A stretch of DNA of 64,000 nucleotides from Chromohalobacter beijerinckii. Its GTDB lineage: Bacteria; Pseudomonadota; Gammaproteobacteria; Pseudomonadales; Halomonadaceae. The DNA lies in contig NZ_JAKGAK010000012.1 in the NCBI RefSeq assembly GCF_023061185.1, forward strand, positions 1-64,000, read 5' to 3'. The notes under the pieces were generated by a model, which saw only the letters and a program-made list of their open reading frames with translations, ran no database searches and was not told the origin of the DNA. A program made the translations under genes and the position numbers. Positions 1 to 9,806 of the stretch are shown piece after piece; positions within the stretch are counted from its first letter, which is position 1, and every line of letters starts with the position of its first letter.

Positions 1-2
1 AT

Positions 3-50
3 GGCGAGTCCCGGCGCGCCGCCCCGAGTATCGTCAGGCATTTCTTTTAA
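3..50 (+). CDS. Possible 3' end of an upstream gene (partial)
   Basis: The third plus-strand frame is open from the window edge to a TAA at 48-50, immediately before a terminator hairpin, and would encode the last 15 residues of a protein ending RHFF. The position just upstream of prfC suits the tail of a preceding gene, but 15 residues are too few to recognise a family, and the upstream gene could equally lie on the other strand or end outside the window. Confidence 0.2.
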   Translation, partial: GESRRAAPSIVRHFF

Positions 51-80
51 AACCCCAGCGTCGAAAGAGGCTGGGGTTTT
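49..80 (+). terminator. Intrinsic terminator upstream of prfC
   Basis: Perfect 11-base arms, AAAACCCCAGC at 49-59 and GCTGGGGTTTT at 70-80, enclose a 10-base loop. The T run of the right arm and the matching A run of the left arm make it a candidate terminator in both directions. It separates prfC from whatever precedes it. Confidence 0.8.
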
Positions 81-199
81 ATCGTTTATGGGGCTCTACC
101 CACATGCCTGTCTAAACAGTACAATTCGCGGCAAGAATCCATTCTTTTCAGTCAGATGCTTGATCAGCGCCGACTGCCGCAAATCAGCGAAGTATATCG

Positions 200-1789
200 A
201 TGTCAGATACTCAAGTGGCTCAAGAAGCAGAATTACGCCGGACCTTCGCCATTATCTCGCACCCCGACGCCGGCAAGACCACCATTACCGAAAAAATGCT
301 GCTGTTCGGTAACGCTATTCAGCTCGCCGGCTCGGTCAAGAGTAAGCGCGATGAACGTCATGCGACCTCCGATTGGATGAAGATGGAGCAGGAGCGTGGC
401 ATCTCGGTGACGACTTCCGTGATGCAGTTTCCGTATAACGGTCGGATCGTCAATCTGCTCGATACGCCTGGCCACGAAGATTTCTCCGAGGACACCTACC
501 GCACGCTGACGGCCGTGGATTCAGCATTGATGGTGATCGATGGCGCCAAAGGGGTCGAGGACCGTACCATCAAGTTGATGGATGTCTGTCGTTTGCGCAC
601 GACACCAATTTTGACATTCATCAATAAGATGGACCGTGATACCCGTGATCCGGTCGAGGTGATGGATGAAGTCGAAACGGTACTGAACATTCAGTGTGCT
701 CCGATGACTTGGCCGGTGGGGATGGGGCGCCATTTTCGTGGTGTCTATCATCTCTACAATGATGTCATTCACCTTTACAAACAGGGCCAGGGCAACCGGA
801 TCCCGGAAGATTTGCGCATCGAAGGGCTCGATAGCCTCGAGGTCGATGAAACGTTGGGTAAGGATGCTGCGGAGGAATTACGGGCGGAAGTCGAGTTGGT
901 TCGCGGCGCATCTCATACTTTCGATCTTGATGCGTATCGCCGCGGCGAGCTTACCCCGGTGTATTTTGGAACCGCGATGGGGAATTTCGGTGTGCGTGAA
1001 ATGCTCGATGGCTTCGTCGAATATGCGCCCTCGCCATTAGCGCGCGACACCGATAAACGCACCGTAGAAGCAAGCGATGAACGTTTCACCGGTTTCGTGT
1101 TCAAGATCCAGGCCAACATGGATCCTAAGCACCGTGACCGCATTGCCTTCTTGCGGGTGTGTTCGGGCAAGTATGACAAGAACATGAAAATGCGCCACGT
1201 ACGCATTGGCAAAGATGTCAAAATTGCCGATGCACTGACTTTTATGGCATCCGACCGTTCTCATGTCGAAGAAGCCTGGCCTGGCGACATTATCGGCTTA
1301 CATAACCATGGTACGATTCAGATCGGTGATACCTTCACGCTGAACGAGGATATGCGCTTCACGGGTATTCCGCACTTTGCGCCCGAGCTGTTCAAGCGTG
1401 TGCGGTTGCGTGATCCGCTCAAGATGAAGGCCCTGCAAAAGGGGTTGAAGCAGCTCTCGGAGGAGGGCGCGACGCAGGTGTTCATGCCGATGGATAACAA
1501 CGACTTGATTGTCGGGGCCGTTGGATCGCTGCAGTTCGATGTCGTCGCGCATCGCTTGAAGCAGGAGTACAAAGTCGATTGTCTTTATGAGCCGGTCAAT
1601 GTACAAACCGCTCGCTGGGTGTATTGCAACGACGCCAAGATGCTTGATGAGCTAAAGCGCAAGGCCAGCACGAACCTTGCCTGGGACGGTGGAGACTACC
1701 TTACTTATCTAGCGCCAACGCGCGTCAACCTGCAGATGACACAGGAGCGTTGGCCGGATGTTGAGTTCCGGGCTACGCGCGAACACTAA
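200..1789 (+). CDS. prfC: Peptide chain release factor 3 (RF3)
   Basis: RF3 is the translational GTPase that recycles release factors RF1 and RF2 from the ribosome after termination. The 529-residue product has the P-loop SHPDAGKT at about residues 20-27, the switch-II motif DTPGHED at 88-94 and NKMD at 142-145, followed by the RF3-specific domains. It matches E. coli PrfC nearly end to end, including the C-terminus ending TREH. The ATG at 200 gives the standard N-terminus with [16 protein letters not shown]. It is preceded by a terminator and appears to be its own transcription unit. Confidence 0.97.
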   Translation: MSDTQVAQEAELRRTFAIISHPDAGKTTITEKMLLFGNAIQLAGSVKSKRDERHATSDWMKMEQERGISVTTSVMQFPYNGRIVNLLDTPGHEDFSEDTYRTLTAVDSALMVIDGAKGVEDRTIKLMDVCRLRTTPILTFINKMDRDTRDPVEVMDEVETVLNIQCAPMTWPVGMGRHFRGVYHLYNDVIHLYKQGQGNRIPEDLRIEGLDSLEVDETLGKDAAEELRAEVELVRGASHTFDLDAYRRGELTPVYFGTAMGNFGVREMLDGFVEYAPSPLARDTDKRTVEASDERFTGFVFKIQANMDPKHRDRIAFLRVCSGKYDKNMKMRHVRIGKDVKIADALTFMASDRSHVEEAWPGDIIGLHNHGTIQIGDTFTLNEDMRFTGIPHFAPELFKRVRLRDPLKMKALQKGLKQLSEEGATQVFMPMDNNDLIVGAVGSLQFDVVAHRLKQEYKVDCLYEPVNVQTARWVYCNDAKMLDELKRKASTNLAWDGGDYLTYLAPTRVNLQMTQERWPDVEFRATREH

Positions 1790-1855
1790 GCCCCCGCTAG
1801 CATTTCGTCTTCGCCGACTCATCCCCATCGTATGCGTCGGCGAGAGAGGCACACC

Positions 1856-2635
1856 ATGTCTGCGACTCTGATCGATGCCCATTGTCATCTCGATTTCGAT
1901 GTCTTCGATGAAGACCGCGATGCTGTACTGGCGCGTGCGGCCAAGGCTGGAGTGGGACATTACATTGTTCCGGGGACGACGCGTGAGCGTTGGCCACAGG
2001 TAGCCGCTCTTGGGCGACGTTCAGAGATCAGTGTCTGCTATGGGCTGCACCCTTACTTTCTTCAGGCCCATACGCCCGAAGATACTAACGCTCTTGAAGC
2101 CCAGCTCGACGCCTACCCGGATACCGTCGCCCTCGGCGAATGTGGCATCGACGCGCGTCTTGATGATCTCGATCGCCAATGGCAACTCTTCGATGCGCAA
2201 TTACGCATCGCTAAGCGGCGCCACCTGCCGGTTGTGATTCACTGTGTCCAGGCCAACGATCAAGTGGTAAAGCGCTTGCGCCAGCTCGCATTGCCTGCCG
2301 GTGGCCTGATACACGCGTTCTCGGGGAGCCCCGAACAGGCTCAAGGCTTCCTGGAGGCGGGCTTCGTTCTGGGGATCGGCGGGGGCGCGACCTATGCACG
2401 CGCTAAGCGCCTACGGCGCGCTATACGTTCGCTGCCCGACGATGGTTATGTCCTCGAGACCGATAGCCCGGATATGCCGCTGTACGGCGAGCAAGGGCGA
2501 CGCAATGAGCCAGCCCGAGTTCATGCTGTGTGTGAAACGGTGTCTGAGCTCCGAGAACAGTCCTATGCCGCGGTGGCAATGCAGAGCACCGCCACCGCGC
2601 GCCGCCTATTCGGATTGGTGCCACATCAAGCCTGA
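1856..2635 (+). CDS. TatD family metal-dependent hydrolase
   Basis: This is a TIM-barrel amidohydrolase-type protein of the TatD family, whose members are metal-dependent deoxyribonucleases. Metal-binding motifs include DAHCHLD near the N-terminus, GECGID in the middle, VIHC, HAFSGS, and LETDSPDMPL towards the end. The ATG at 1856 lies behind GAGAGG and gives 259 residues, the usual length. An upstream in-frame start at 1832 would only add an unconserved extension. It ends convergently with ygfZ, the two genes overlapping by 10 bases. E. coli has three paralogues (TatD, YcfH, YjjV), and I cannot tell which one this matches. Confidence 0.88.
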   Translation: MSATLIDAHCHLDFDVFDEDRDAVLARAAKAGVGHYIVPGTTRERWPQVAALGRRSEISVCYGLHPYFLQAHTPEDTNALEAQLDAYPDTVALGECGIDARLDDLDRQWQLFDAQLRIAKRRHLPVVIHCVQANDQVVKRLRQLALPAGGLIHAFSGSPEQAQGFLEAGFVLGIGGGATYARAKRLRRAIRSLPDDGYVLETDSPDMPLYGEQGRRNEPARVHAVCETVSELREQSYAAVAMQSTATARRLFGLVPHQA

Positions 2636-3672
2636 AGAGACATACTTTCTGGATCGACGCGTTCGATCGCATAGGGTAACGCTAGACGCTTGAGCGGAAC
2701 GCCATCGATGTTGAGCTCGCGAGGTTCATCGCGCTGCGTAATGATAGCGAGTACTTCGGCTTTTCCGTCAGCGTTTAGGGCAGCGCACACGACGTCGCCT
2801 TGAGATTTGCCGTTAGTGTCGTGCACGGGCGTTCCGAGCGTCGGTAGCGTGTCGCTTTCCAGTTGAGCACGCAGCAGACGTTTCTTGACCTGGCCACGGA
2901 AATGCGCCCGCGCGACCACTTCTTGTCCGGTGTAACACCCTTTGCGAAAGCTGATACCACCCAAGGCTTCCCAGTTGATCATCTGCGGGAGATAACTATC
3001 ACGTTGCGCATCGCCCAACCAGGCGAGGCCGGCTTGGATATCCTGCAGACGCCATACGGCGTTGCCGACGGGCGTTGCGATGTTCTCGAAAGCCTTCCAT
3101 AGGGACAAGGCCGTAGCCTCGGGAGCGACGATCATGAAGCGAGGCATCGGGCCTGGGTGGTGTAGTATGACCGCTGCATGGCTTTGAGCCATAGCCCATG
3201 TGGCGGGGGCAGCTACATCGAGCTGAGTCTCGACCTGAGCAGCTGCGTCTTCGCCCAGTACACCGAATACCCGCGTTGCCGGCCGCGTGATCTCGACCTT
3301 GTAAAAGGGCGCGTATTTCGCGAGGTGCGCGTGCAACGGGTCTACTACGCCGATATCCAGCAGGAGCCAATAGCGTGTCTCGTCCACACGCATCAATTGG
3401 CCGTTGGCCAGCATGCGCCCCTTGGGCGAGCAAAATGCCGTTAAAGGCGCGAACTCGCCATTGACAAGTTCAACCTGGGCGCTGGTCTGCCCCTGGAGAA
3501 AACGTTCGGCATCGGGACCGGCAATTTCCATGATCGAGTACTGTGGCAACGGGGCAATTGCCGTGGACGACAAAGGCACGCGAGCCTGGGACACGGCCTC
3601 GCCGAAGTGCCACTCATTCTCTGCTGCGCGCACTAGCCCTTGCGTTTCAAGATGACTAATCCAATCGTTCAT
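2626..3672 (-). CDS. ygfZ: Folate-binding tRNA-modification protein YgfZ
   Basis: YgfZ is a folate-binding, GcvT-like protein that supports maturation or repair of certain iron-sulfur enzymes such as the tRNA methylthiotransferase MiaB. The diagnostic motif KGCYTGQE, with its conserved cysteine, is present in the C-terminal half. An N-terminal stretch FLQGQTSAQV and the preceding GPDAERF are also typical. I chose the ATG at 3672 (protein begins MNDWISHLE), giving 348 residues, because the 18 residues upstream are unlike the family. The 3' end overlaps the convergent TatD-family gene. Confidence 0.9.
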   Translation of the reverse strand: MNDWISHLETQGLVRAAENEWHFGEAVSQARVPLSSTAIAPLPQYSIMEIAGPDAERFLQGQTSAQVELVNGEFAPLTAFCSPKGRMLANGQLMRVDETRYWLLLDIGVVDPLHAHLAKYAPFYKVEITRPATRVFGVLGEDAAAQVETQLDVAAPATWAMAQSHAAVILHHPGPMPRFMIVAPEATALSLWKAFENIATPVGNAVWRLQDIQAGLAWLGDAQRDSYLPQMINWEALGGISFRKGCYTGQEVVARAHFRGQVKKRLLRAQLESDTLPTLGTPVHDTNGKSQGDVVCAALNADGKAEVLAIITQRDEPRELNIDGVPLKRLALPYAIERVDPESMSLQA

Positions 3673-3829
3673 GGAATAACTCCGTATCGCGAACGCGGCG
3701 GTCGCTCGACTGTATTCAAATGTCACCCTCGAATATCAGGGCGGGCAAGGGATTTTCCAACCACCGCGGCACCGTCGTTGTGCCATGATAAACTCCCCGG
3801 CAAACGAATGAACGAATGGAGAAGACCCC

Positions 3830-4021
3830 ATGGCGCGTATAGCACTGACCTTCGAGCAGGTCGACAGTGCCGAGGATGTCAATCGCATCACCACGGCCCT
3901 GATGGAGATGGACGGCGTCGAGGAGGCCGAGGTCGGCCGTCATGGCGCCGACGTGGAAGGGCGCGTGCGGCGCGAGGCGTTGCTGCAAACCATCCAGGCG
4001 CTGGGGTACAAGGCACACTGA
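3830..4021 (+). CDS. Small HMA-like protein without the CXXC metal site
   Basis: The product is 63 residues. Its pattern (IALTFEQVDSAEDVNRITTALMEMDGVEEAEV, then RREALLQTIQALGYKA, shown here as key segments) fits the beta-alpha-beta ferredoxin-like fold of heavy-metal-associated domains. The GVEEAEV strand and the LGYKA end are especially typical of CopZ-like proteins. The metal-binding GMTCxxC loop is absent and the protein has no cysteine at all. It starts at ATG 3830 behind GGAGAAG and is followed after 20 bases by an OsmC-like gene, so the two are probably co-transcribed. The fold call is inference from sequence pattern and the function is unknown. Confidence 0.7.
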   Translation: MARIALTFEQVDSAEDVNRITTALMEMDGVEEAEVGRHGADVEGRVRREALLQTIQALGYKAH

Positions 4022-4041
4022 CTGTCACACGAGAGGTAGCC

Positions 4042-4443
4042 ATGACGATCACGGTCATCACGCAGCGCGACGGCTCGCTTCGCCAGCAGGCGACGGTAAA
4101 GGAATTTTCGGCGTTGGCGGTGGATGCTCCGCGAGAGGTGGGTGGGGATGAAAGTGCGCCTGATCCGCACGACTATTTCGATCTGTCGCTCGGTGCGTGC
4201 AAGGCCATGACGGCCCTGATGTACGCGCGGCGTAAGCAATTGCCCGTGGAAACGATCACCGCGACCGTCGAGCGCGACGCCAGCGATGAGGCTCGGGGTC
4301 ATTATCGGCTTACCGTGACCCTGGCGTTCGAGGGCATCGATGATCCTGAAACGCTGAACCGTCTGCTCGAGATTGCCGATCGCTGCCCGATACAACGCCT
4401 GATGACCGCCAGCGAGGTGGACATCACTACGCGCCCGGCCTGA
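4042..4443 (+). CDS. OsmC/Ohr family thiol peroxidase-like protein
   Basis: OsmC-family proteins reduce organic hydroperoxides with two reactive cysteines. Both are present here: Cys53 in SLGACKAMTALMYA and Cys115 in ADRCPIQRLM, the family's CPI-type site. The ATG at 4042 behind GAGAGG gives 133 residues, typical of the short YhfA-like branch. A much longer in-frame reading from 3640 exists but has no conserved N-terminus. It follows the HMA-like gene by 20 bases. The substrate cannot be told from sequence. Confidence 0.87.
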   Translation: MTITVITQRDGSLRQQATVKEFSALAVDAPREVGGDESAPDPHDYFDLSLGACKAMTALMYARRKQLPVETITATVERDASDEARGHYRLTVTLAFEGIDDPETLNRLLEIADRCPIQRLMTASEVDITTRPA

Positions 4444-4497
4444 CCGCAACCGCGGTCAAGGCTTGAACGGCCCTTACCTCGCCCTTATGTGAGACTC

Positions 4498-6528
4498 ATG
4501 AGCAAACCCTTTCGCATTCAGTCGCAATTCCAGCCTGCAGGCGATCAGCCGGCGGCTATTGAAGGCCTGATACATGGCTACAATGCTGGACTTGCGCATC
4601 AAACACTGCTCGGTGTCACCGGGTCCGGGAAAACGTTCACCATGGCCAACGTGGTGGAGCGCCTACAGCGTCCGACCATTGTCATGGCCCCGAACAAGAC
4701 GCTAGCCGCCCAGCTTTACGGCGAGTTCAAGAGCTTTTTCCCCGATAACGCGGTCGAGTATTTCGTTTCGTATTACGACTACTATCAGCCGGAAGCCTAT
4801 GTGCCGTCGTCGGACACCTTCATCGAGAAGGATGCCTCGATCAACGACCATATCGAGCAGATGCGTCTCTCGGCGACCAAAGCGCTTCTGGAGCGTCGTG
4901 ATTCGCTGATCGTGGTGTCCGTCTCGGCCATTTACGGCTTGGGGGATCCCGATCAGTACTTGAAGATGCGCTTGCACTTCAACCGTGGCGAACTGATCGA
5001 TCAGCGTACCTTCCTGCGGCGCCTCGCCGAACTGCAATATACCCGCAACGACATGGATTTTCGCCGCGGGACCTATCGGGTTCGGGGCGATGTCATCGAC
5101 GTTTTCCCAGCGGATGCGGAAGACGAAGCGGTGAGAGTGGAGCTGTTCGATGACGAGATCGAGACCATCAGCCTGTTCGACCCGCTGACCGGCGAGGTGC
5201 GTGGCAAGGTGCCGCGCATGACGATTTATCCCAAAAGCCACTACGTGACACCGCGCGAGACGATTCTCGGCGCCGTGGATGACATCAAGGCTGAGCTGGC
5301 CGAGCGGTTGGAGTGGTTGCGCAAGAACGACAAGCTCGTCGAAGCTCAGCGTCTCGAGCAGCGTACGCTTTATGACATCGAAATGATGCTCGAACTGGGA
5401 TATTGCAACGGCATAGAGAACTACTCGCGCTATCTATCGGGGCGCGCGCCGGGTGAGGCTCCCCCGACGTTCTTCGATTACCTTCCGGACGACGCGCTGT
5501 TGTTCATCGATGAATCCCACGTCAGCGTTCCCCAGGTCGGCGGAATGTATAAAGGGGACCGTTCACGCAAGGAAACATTGGTCGAATACGGGTTCCGATT
5601 GCCCTCGGCGCTGGACAACCGTCCCATGAAATTCGAGGAATGGGAACGCATTTGCCCGCAGGCAACCTTCGTTTCCGCAACACCGGGCAAGTATGAGGCC
5701 GAACATGCCGGTCAGGTCGTTGAACAGGTCGTACGTCCCACCGGCTTGGTCGACCCCGAAATTGAAGTGCGGCCGGCGGGTACGCAGGTAGATGATCTAC
5801 TCTCCGAGATTCGGCTGCGCACTGACGTGGGGGAGCGCGTTCTGGTCACCACGTTGACCAAGCGCATGGCCGAGGATCTCACCGAGTATCTCGGCGAGCA
5901 CGATATTCGGGTCCGCTACCTGCACTCCGATATCGACACCGTCGAGCGCATAGAGATCATTCGCGATCTGCGCCTGGGTAAATTCGACGTCCTCGTAGGT
6001 ATCAACTTGCTGCGCGAGGGACTGGACATACCAGAAGTCTCGTTGGTGGCGATTCTCGATGCCGATAAAGAAGGCTTCCTGCGCGCCGAGCGGTCGTTGA
6101 TCCAGACTATCGGGCGTGCGGCGCGTAACGCACACGGCAAAGCGATTCTTTACGGTGATCGGATAACGGATTCGATGCGTCGGGCGATGGATGAAACCGA
6201 GCGCCGTCGTGATAAGCAGATCGCGTTCAACGAAGAGCATGGCATCACGCCCAAGACGGTAACGAAGTCGGTTGCCGACATCATGGAAGGGGCTCAGACA
6301 CCAGGTAAGAAAGTAGGACACAAGCGTCCCGACAAGCGTGTTGCCGAAGCACCGGGCGACTATAGTGCCGAGCAGCTCAACCAGATGGATGCCGCAGGCT
6401 TGACGCGGGAAATCGGCAAGCTCGAGGACGCCATGCACGAAGCCGCGCAAAATCTGGAGTTCGAAGAAGCCACGCGCCTGCGCGATCAGTTGCAATCCCT
6501 GAAGTCACGGTTGATTGAGTTAGGATAA
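4498..6528 (+). CDS. uvrB: UvrABC system protein B
   Basis: UvrB is the helicase-like damage-verification subunit of nucleotide excision repair; it receives DNA from UvrA and recruits UvrC. The Walker [11 protein letters not shown] is at about residues 38-47. It is followed by the beta-hairpin region [13 protein letters not shown], the DEAD-type box FIDESHV, helicase motifs including [10 protein letters not shown] and QTIGRAARN, and a C-terminal UVR domain. I chose the ATG at 4498 because MSKPFRIQS matches the E. coli start; a GTG at 4489 is also in frame. The length of 676 residues is normal. I saw no LexA-type box in the short upstream gap. Confidence 0.97.
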   Translation: MSKPFRIQSQFQPAGDQPAAIEGLIHGYNAGLAHQTLLGVTGSGKTFTMANVVERLQRPTIVMAPNKTLAAQLYGEFKSFFPDNAVEYFVSYYDYYQPEAYVPSSDTFIEKDASINDHIEQMRLSATKALLERRDSLIVVSVSAIYGLGDPDQYLKMRLHFNRGELIDQRTFLRRLAELQYTRNDMDFRRGTYRVRGDVIDVFPADAEDEAVRVELFDDEIETISLFDPLTGEVRGKVPRMTIYPKSHYVTPRETILGAVDDIKAELAERLEWLRKNDKLVEAQRLEQRTLYDIEMMLELGYCNGIENYSRYLSGRAPGEAPPTFFDYLPDDALLFIDESHVSVPQVGGMYKGDRSRKETLVEYGFRLPSALDNRPMKFEEWERICPQATFVSATPGKYEAEHAGQVVEQVVRPTGLVDPEIEVRPAGTQVDDLLSEIRLRTDVGERVLVTTLTKRMAEDLTEYLGEHDIRVRYLHSDIDTVERIEIIRDLRLGKFDVLVGINLLREGLDIPEVSLVAILDADKEGFLRAERSLIQTIGRAARNAHGKAILYGDRITDSMRRAMDETERRRDKQIAFNEEHGITPKTVTKSVADIMEGAQTPGKKVGHKRPDKRVAEAPGDYSAEQLNQMDAAGLTREIGKLEDAMHEAAQNLEFEEATRLRDQLQSLKSRLIELG

Positions 6529-6592
6529 CGCCAGTTTATACCGTTATCTTTCTGCAAAAACTCAAAATAAAATAGATCGTCACGCAGCCTTT

Positions 6593-6620
6593 GAGCGATC
6601 CACCTTAAGCGTGATCGCTC
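6593..6620 (+). terminator. Hairpin after uvrB
   Basis: GAGCGATC at 6593-6600 pairs with GATCGCTC at 6613-6620, enclosing 12 bases, and is followed by ATTTT. The stem is only moderately GC-rich and overlaps the predicted fumarase promoter, so it may be a terminator for uvrB, an operator for the next gene, or both. Confidence 0.4.
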
Positions 6621-6634
6621 ATTTTCGGTATAAT
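6605..6634 (+). promoter_or_regulatory. Predicted sigma-70 promoter for the fumarase gene
   Basis: A perfect -10 hexamer TATAAT lies at 6629-6634. A weak -35-like TTAAGC lies at 6605-6610 with an 18-base spacer. The fumarase start codon is 74 bases downstream. The -35 falls inside the loop of the inverted repeat listed separately. Confidence 0.45.
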
Positions 6635-6707
6635 CCCACGTTTGTGTTTCTCGCGATGTTTCTTACGGAACCTCGCGAGGTATAGACCATAATAAGGAGT
6701 CTCTTTC

Positions 6708-8213
6708 ATGACCGTGATACGCCAGGATGATGTAATCCAGAGCGTGGCTGATGCCTTGCAGTTTATTTCTTATTACCATCCCAAAGACTTCATCGACGCC
6801 ATGCACGAGGCGTATCAGCGTGAGGAGAATCCCGCCGCTCGCGATGCTATCGCTCAGATTCTGATCAACTCTCGAATGTGTGCCGAGGGTCATCGACCGA
6901 TCTGTCAGGATACAGGCATCGTGACAGTATTCGTCGAGATCGGTATGAACGTGCGCTGGGAAGCCGATATGAGCCTCGACGACATGATCAACGAGGGCGT
7001 TCGCCAGGCATATAAGCTCCCCGACAATGTCTTGCGTGCCTCGGTATTGGCCGATCCTGATGGCAAGCGTCAGAATACCGGCGACAATACGCCAGCCGTC
7101 ATCCATCACAAGCTGGTCCCCGGTGATAAGGTCGAGGTCCACGTCGCAGCAAAAGGGGGCGGTAGCGAGGCTAAGTCCAAGTTCGCGATGCTCAATCCTT
7201 CCGACAATGTCGCCGAGTGGGTCCTGGAGCAGTTGCCCAAGATGGGAGCGGGTTGGTGCCCGCCAGGTATGCTGGGCATCGGCATCGGTGGCACCGCCGA
7301 AAAAGCCATGCAACTCGCCAAGGAAGCCTTGCTCGATCCCATCGATATTCAGGATCTCAAGGCACGTGGTGCCGAGAATCGTGCCGAAGAACTGCGTCTT
7401 GAGCTCTTCGAGCAAGTCAACCGGACCGGTATCGGCGCACAAGGGTTGGGCGGGCTGACCACTGTACTCGATATCAAGGTCAAAGATTATCCCACCCACG
7501 CTGCCAACAAGCCGGTCGCTATCATTCCCAATTGCGCAGCCACGCGGCATGTGCATTTCACGTTGGACGGTAGCGGTACAGCGTCACTGCCCGTTCCGAC
7601 GCTGGAAGACTGGCCGCAAATCACGCGTGAAGCGGGTGACAATGTTAAGCGGGTAAATCTGGATACGGTCACGGCTGAAGAGGCGGCTTCCTGGCAACCG
7701 GGCGATACGCTGCTACTCAATGGAAAGCTGCTGACAGGGCGTGATGCCGCGCACAAACGCATGGTCGATATGCTGGCCAAAGGCGAGTCTCTGCCGGTCG
7801 ACCTGCGTGGGCGCTTCATCTATTACGTAGGGCCTGTCGATCCGGTTGGTGACGAAGTCGTCGGGCCTGCTGGCCCCACGACGGCTACGCGCATGGACAA
7901 ATTCACACGGACTATGCTCGAGCAGACCGGTCTCCAGGGAATGGTTGGCAAAGCCGAGCGGGGACCGATGGCGATCGAGGCAATCCGTGACAACGGGGCC
8001 GTTTACCTGATGGCAGTGGGAGGTGCTGCGTACTTGGTGGCGCAAGCGATCAAGAAATCCCGCGTGGTCGCCTTCGAGGATCTCGGAATGGAAGCGATTT
8101 ATGAGTTCGACGTCGAAGACATGCCGGTGACCGTTGCCGTCGATAGTCAAGGCGAGTCGGTCCACCAGATCGGTCCGGCGAAGTGGAAAGAGATTATCGC
8201 CGCGAGTGCATGA
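6708..8213 (+). CDS. Fumarate hydratase, class I (iron-sulfur)
   Basis: Class I fumarases interconvert fumarate and malate in the citric acid cycle with an oxygen-sensitive [4Fe-4S] cluster. The three cluster cysteines are visible: Cys66 in RPICQDTG, then GWCPPGML, then NCAATRH. The alpha and beta regions are joined in one chain of 501 residues, ending in a beta part with GPTTATRMD and FEDLGMEAIYEFDVED. It is shorter than the 548-residue E. coli FumA at the N-terminus, like many single-chain class I enzymes. The start follows AAGGAG with good spacing. It is flanked by a promoter candidate and a strong terminator, so it is probably monocistronic. Confidence 0.93.
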   Translation: MTVIRQDDVIQSVADALQFISYYHPKDFIDAMHEAYQREENPAARDAIAQILINSRMCAEGHRPICQDTGIVTVFVEIGMNVRWEADMSLDDMINEGVRQAYKLPDNVLRASVLADPDGKRQNTGDNTPAVIHHKLVPGDKVEVHVAAKGGGSEAKSKFAMLNPSDNVAEWVLEQLPKMGAGWCPPGMLGIGIGGTAEKAMQLAKEALLDPIDIQDLKARGAENRAEELRLELFEQVNRTGIGAQGLGGLTTVLDIKVKDYPTHAANKPVAIIPNCAATRHVHFTLDGSGTASLPVPTLEDWPQITREAGDNVKRVNLDTVTAEEAASWQPGDTLLLNGKLLTGRDAAHKRMVDMLAKGESLPVDLRGRFIYYVGPVDPVGDEVVGPAGPTTATRMDKFTRTMLEQTGLQGMVGKAERGPMAIEAIRDNGAVYLMAVGGAAYLVAQAIKKSRVVAFEDLGMEAIYEFDVEDMPVTVAVDSQGESVHQIGPAKWKEIIAASA

Positions 8214-8234
8214 TCATGCGATGATCGTCGCTTC

Positions 8235-8264
8235 AGGCCCCGTTCCACGCGGGGCCTGATTTTT
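8235..8264 (+). terminator. Terminator after fumarase
   Basis: AGGCCCC at 8235-8241 pairs with GGGGCCT at 8251-8257 and is followed by GATTTTT. It lies 22 bases after the fumarase stop codon and before the cardiolipin synthase gene. Confidence 0.8.
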
Positions 8265-8303
8265 AACCAGCGAGCGCTTCGAAGGTTTCAGGGAGGAACC
8301 GAC

Positions 8304-9728
8304 ATGACATCCGGACTGATCGGTATCCTGATCGTGACGATCCATGTGCTGGGCGTGTTGTCCGCCGTCATGGCATTGATGTCGAGTCGTACCTCGCAAG
8401 GGGCGGTTGCCTGGATCGTTACGCTTTTGACCTTTCCCTACCTGGCCGTTCCCATCTACTGGATCTTCGGACGTCCGCGTTTTTATGGTTACACCTCTGC
8501 GCGCGGCGAACGCGACACCGTACTACGTCAGGTCCTATTGCGTTTCAGGCCCCGGCTCGAGCCTTTCTTTTCTCGTCCCTCATTTGACACCACGCGCATT
8601 CAGGCCGTCGAGCGTCTGGCCATGATGCCCATGAGCACGGGCAATCGCGCCGAACTGCTCATCGATGGGGAAGAAACCTTCCAGAGCTTACTAGAGGGAA
8701 TCGATGCCGCGCGCGAATACATCCTCGTGCAGTTTTTCATTTTCCGCGCCGATGAAATAGGCACCTTGTTCAAGCAGCACTTGATGCGTCGGGCAGAGCA
8801 GGGGATTCGGGTTTGCTTGCTTTACGACGAAATCGGCAGCCGCAGTCTACCCAATGACTACTTGCACGAGTTATCGCAAGCGGGCATCGAGGTCACGGCC
8901 TTCAACTCGTCGCGCGGCTGGCGTCACCGTTTCCAGATCAATTTCCGCAATCATCGCAAGATCGTGGTCGTCGACGGGCGTGAGGGGTGGACCGGTGGCT
9001 TCAATGTGGCCGATGAATATCTAGGGCGGGTGGCGCGTTACGGCCCCTGGCGCGATACTCATCTCAAGCTCACCGGACCGAGCGTCATGGGATTGCAGGA
9101 AGCCTTCTGGGAAGACTGGTACTGGGCCACTGAAGAAATACTGCCCTTGAACTGGGAACCGTCGATTACCTGCGATGAGTGCCAGCACGTGGTGATTGTG
9201 CCTTCCGGGCCGGCTGATAACTGCGAGACGGCAAGCCTATTGATTCAACATGTCATCCACGGGGCCCATGAACGACTGTGGGTGACCAGTCCATACTTCG
9301 TCCCGGATCAGGGAGTGCAAGATGCCTTGAAGCTTGCCGCCTTGCGTGGTGTCGATGTACGCGTGATGATTCCCGAGCGTCCCGATCACTTACTGGTTTT
9401 CCTATCGGCTTTTTCCTTCTTGCCCGAGATGATTCGTCACGGCGTACGTATTTTTCGCTATCAGCCGGGGTTCCTGCACCAGAAAGTCGTCCTGGTCGAC
9501 GACGAGACAGCGCTGGTCGGTTCAGTCAACCTCGATAACCGTTCGTTTCGGCTCAATTTCGAGATTACTGCGTATGTACCCGATGCGGTATTTGCCGGCC
9601 AGGTAGAGGACATGCTACGTCGGGATTTTGCGGCATGCCGCGAGGTATCGCTGGACGAACTCAACAATCGCCCCATCTGGCGTAAACTCGTCTCGCGGGC
9701 GGCCTATCTGCTAGCCCCCATACAATGA
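8304..9728 (+). CDS. cls: Cardiolipin synthase (phospholipase D family)
   Basis: The enzyme condenses phospholipids to cardiolipin at the inner membrane. Two hydrophobic segments at the N-terminus (about residues 3-28 and 34-54) anchor it. The two catalytic HKD motifs are present, HRKIVVVDGREGWTGG in the middle and HQKVVLVDDETALVGSVN near the C-terminus. The length of 474 residues is typical of ClsA. The start follows GGGAGG. In halophiles cardiolipin is linked to salt adaptation of the membrane; a link to the ectoine genes elsewhere in the window would be inference only. Confidence 0.92.
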   Translation: MTSGLIGILIVTIHVLGVLSAVMALMSSRTSQGAVAWIVTLLTFPYLAVPIYWIFGRPRFYGYTSARGERDTVLRQVLLRFRPRLEPFFSRPSFDTTRIQAVERLAMMPMSTGNRAELLIDGEETFQSLLEGIDAAREYILVQFFIFRADEIGTLFKQHLMRRAEQGIRVCLLYDEIGSRSLPNDYLHELSQAGIEVTAFNSSRGWRHRFQINFRNHRKIVVVDGREGWTGGFNVADEYLGRVARYGPWRDTHLKLTGPSVMGLQEAFWEDWYWATEEILPLNWEPSITCDECQHVVIVPSGPADNCETASLLIQHVIHGAHERLWVTSPYFVPDQGVQDALKLAALRGVDVRVMIPERPDHLLVFLSAFSFLPEMIRHGVRIFRYQPGFLHQKVVLVDDETALVGSVNLDNRSFRLNFEITAYVPDAVFAGQVEDMLRRDFAACREVSLDELNNRPIWRKLVSRAAYLLAPIQ

Positions 9729-9806
9729 CATCCGTTGCGTATCGAGACGCGATGTTCGTATGCTCGCGGCTGTCGTACATTTATTGCGTGACCACCAGGA
9801 GTGCCG

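Noticed and set aside
1-48. Possible tRNA 3' end at the window edge
   Set aside because: GAGTCCCGGCGCGCCGCC resembles a T-arm and acceptor stem, but the TTC of the T-loop and a CCA-compatible end are missing, so it is not supportable.
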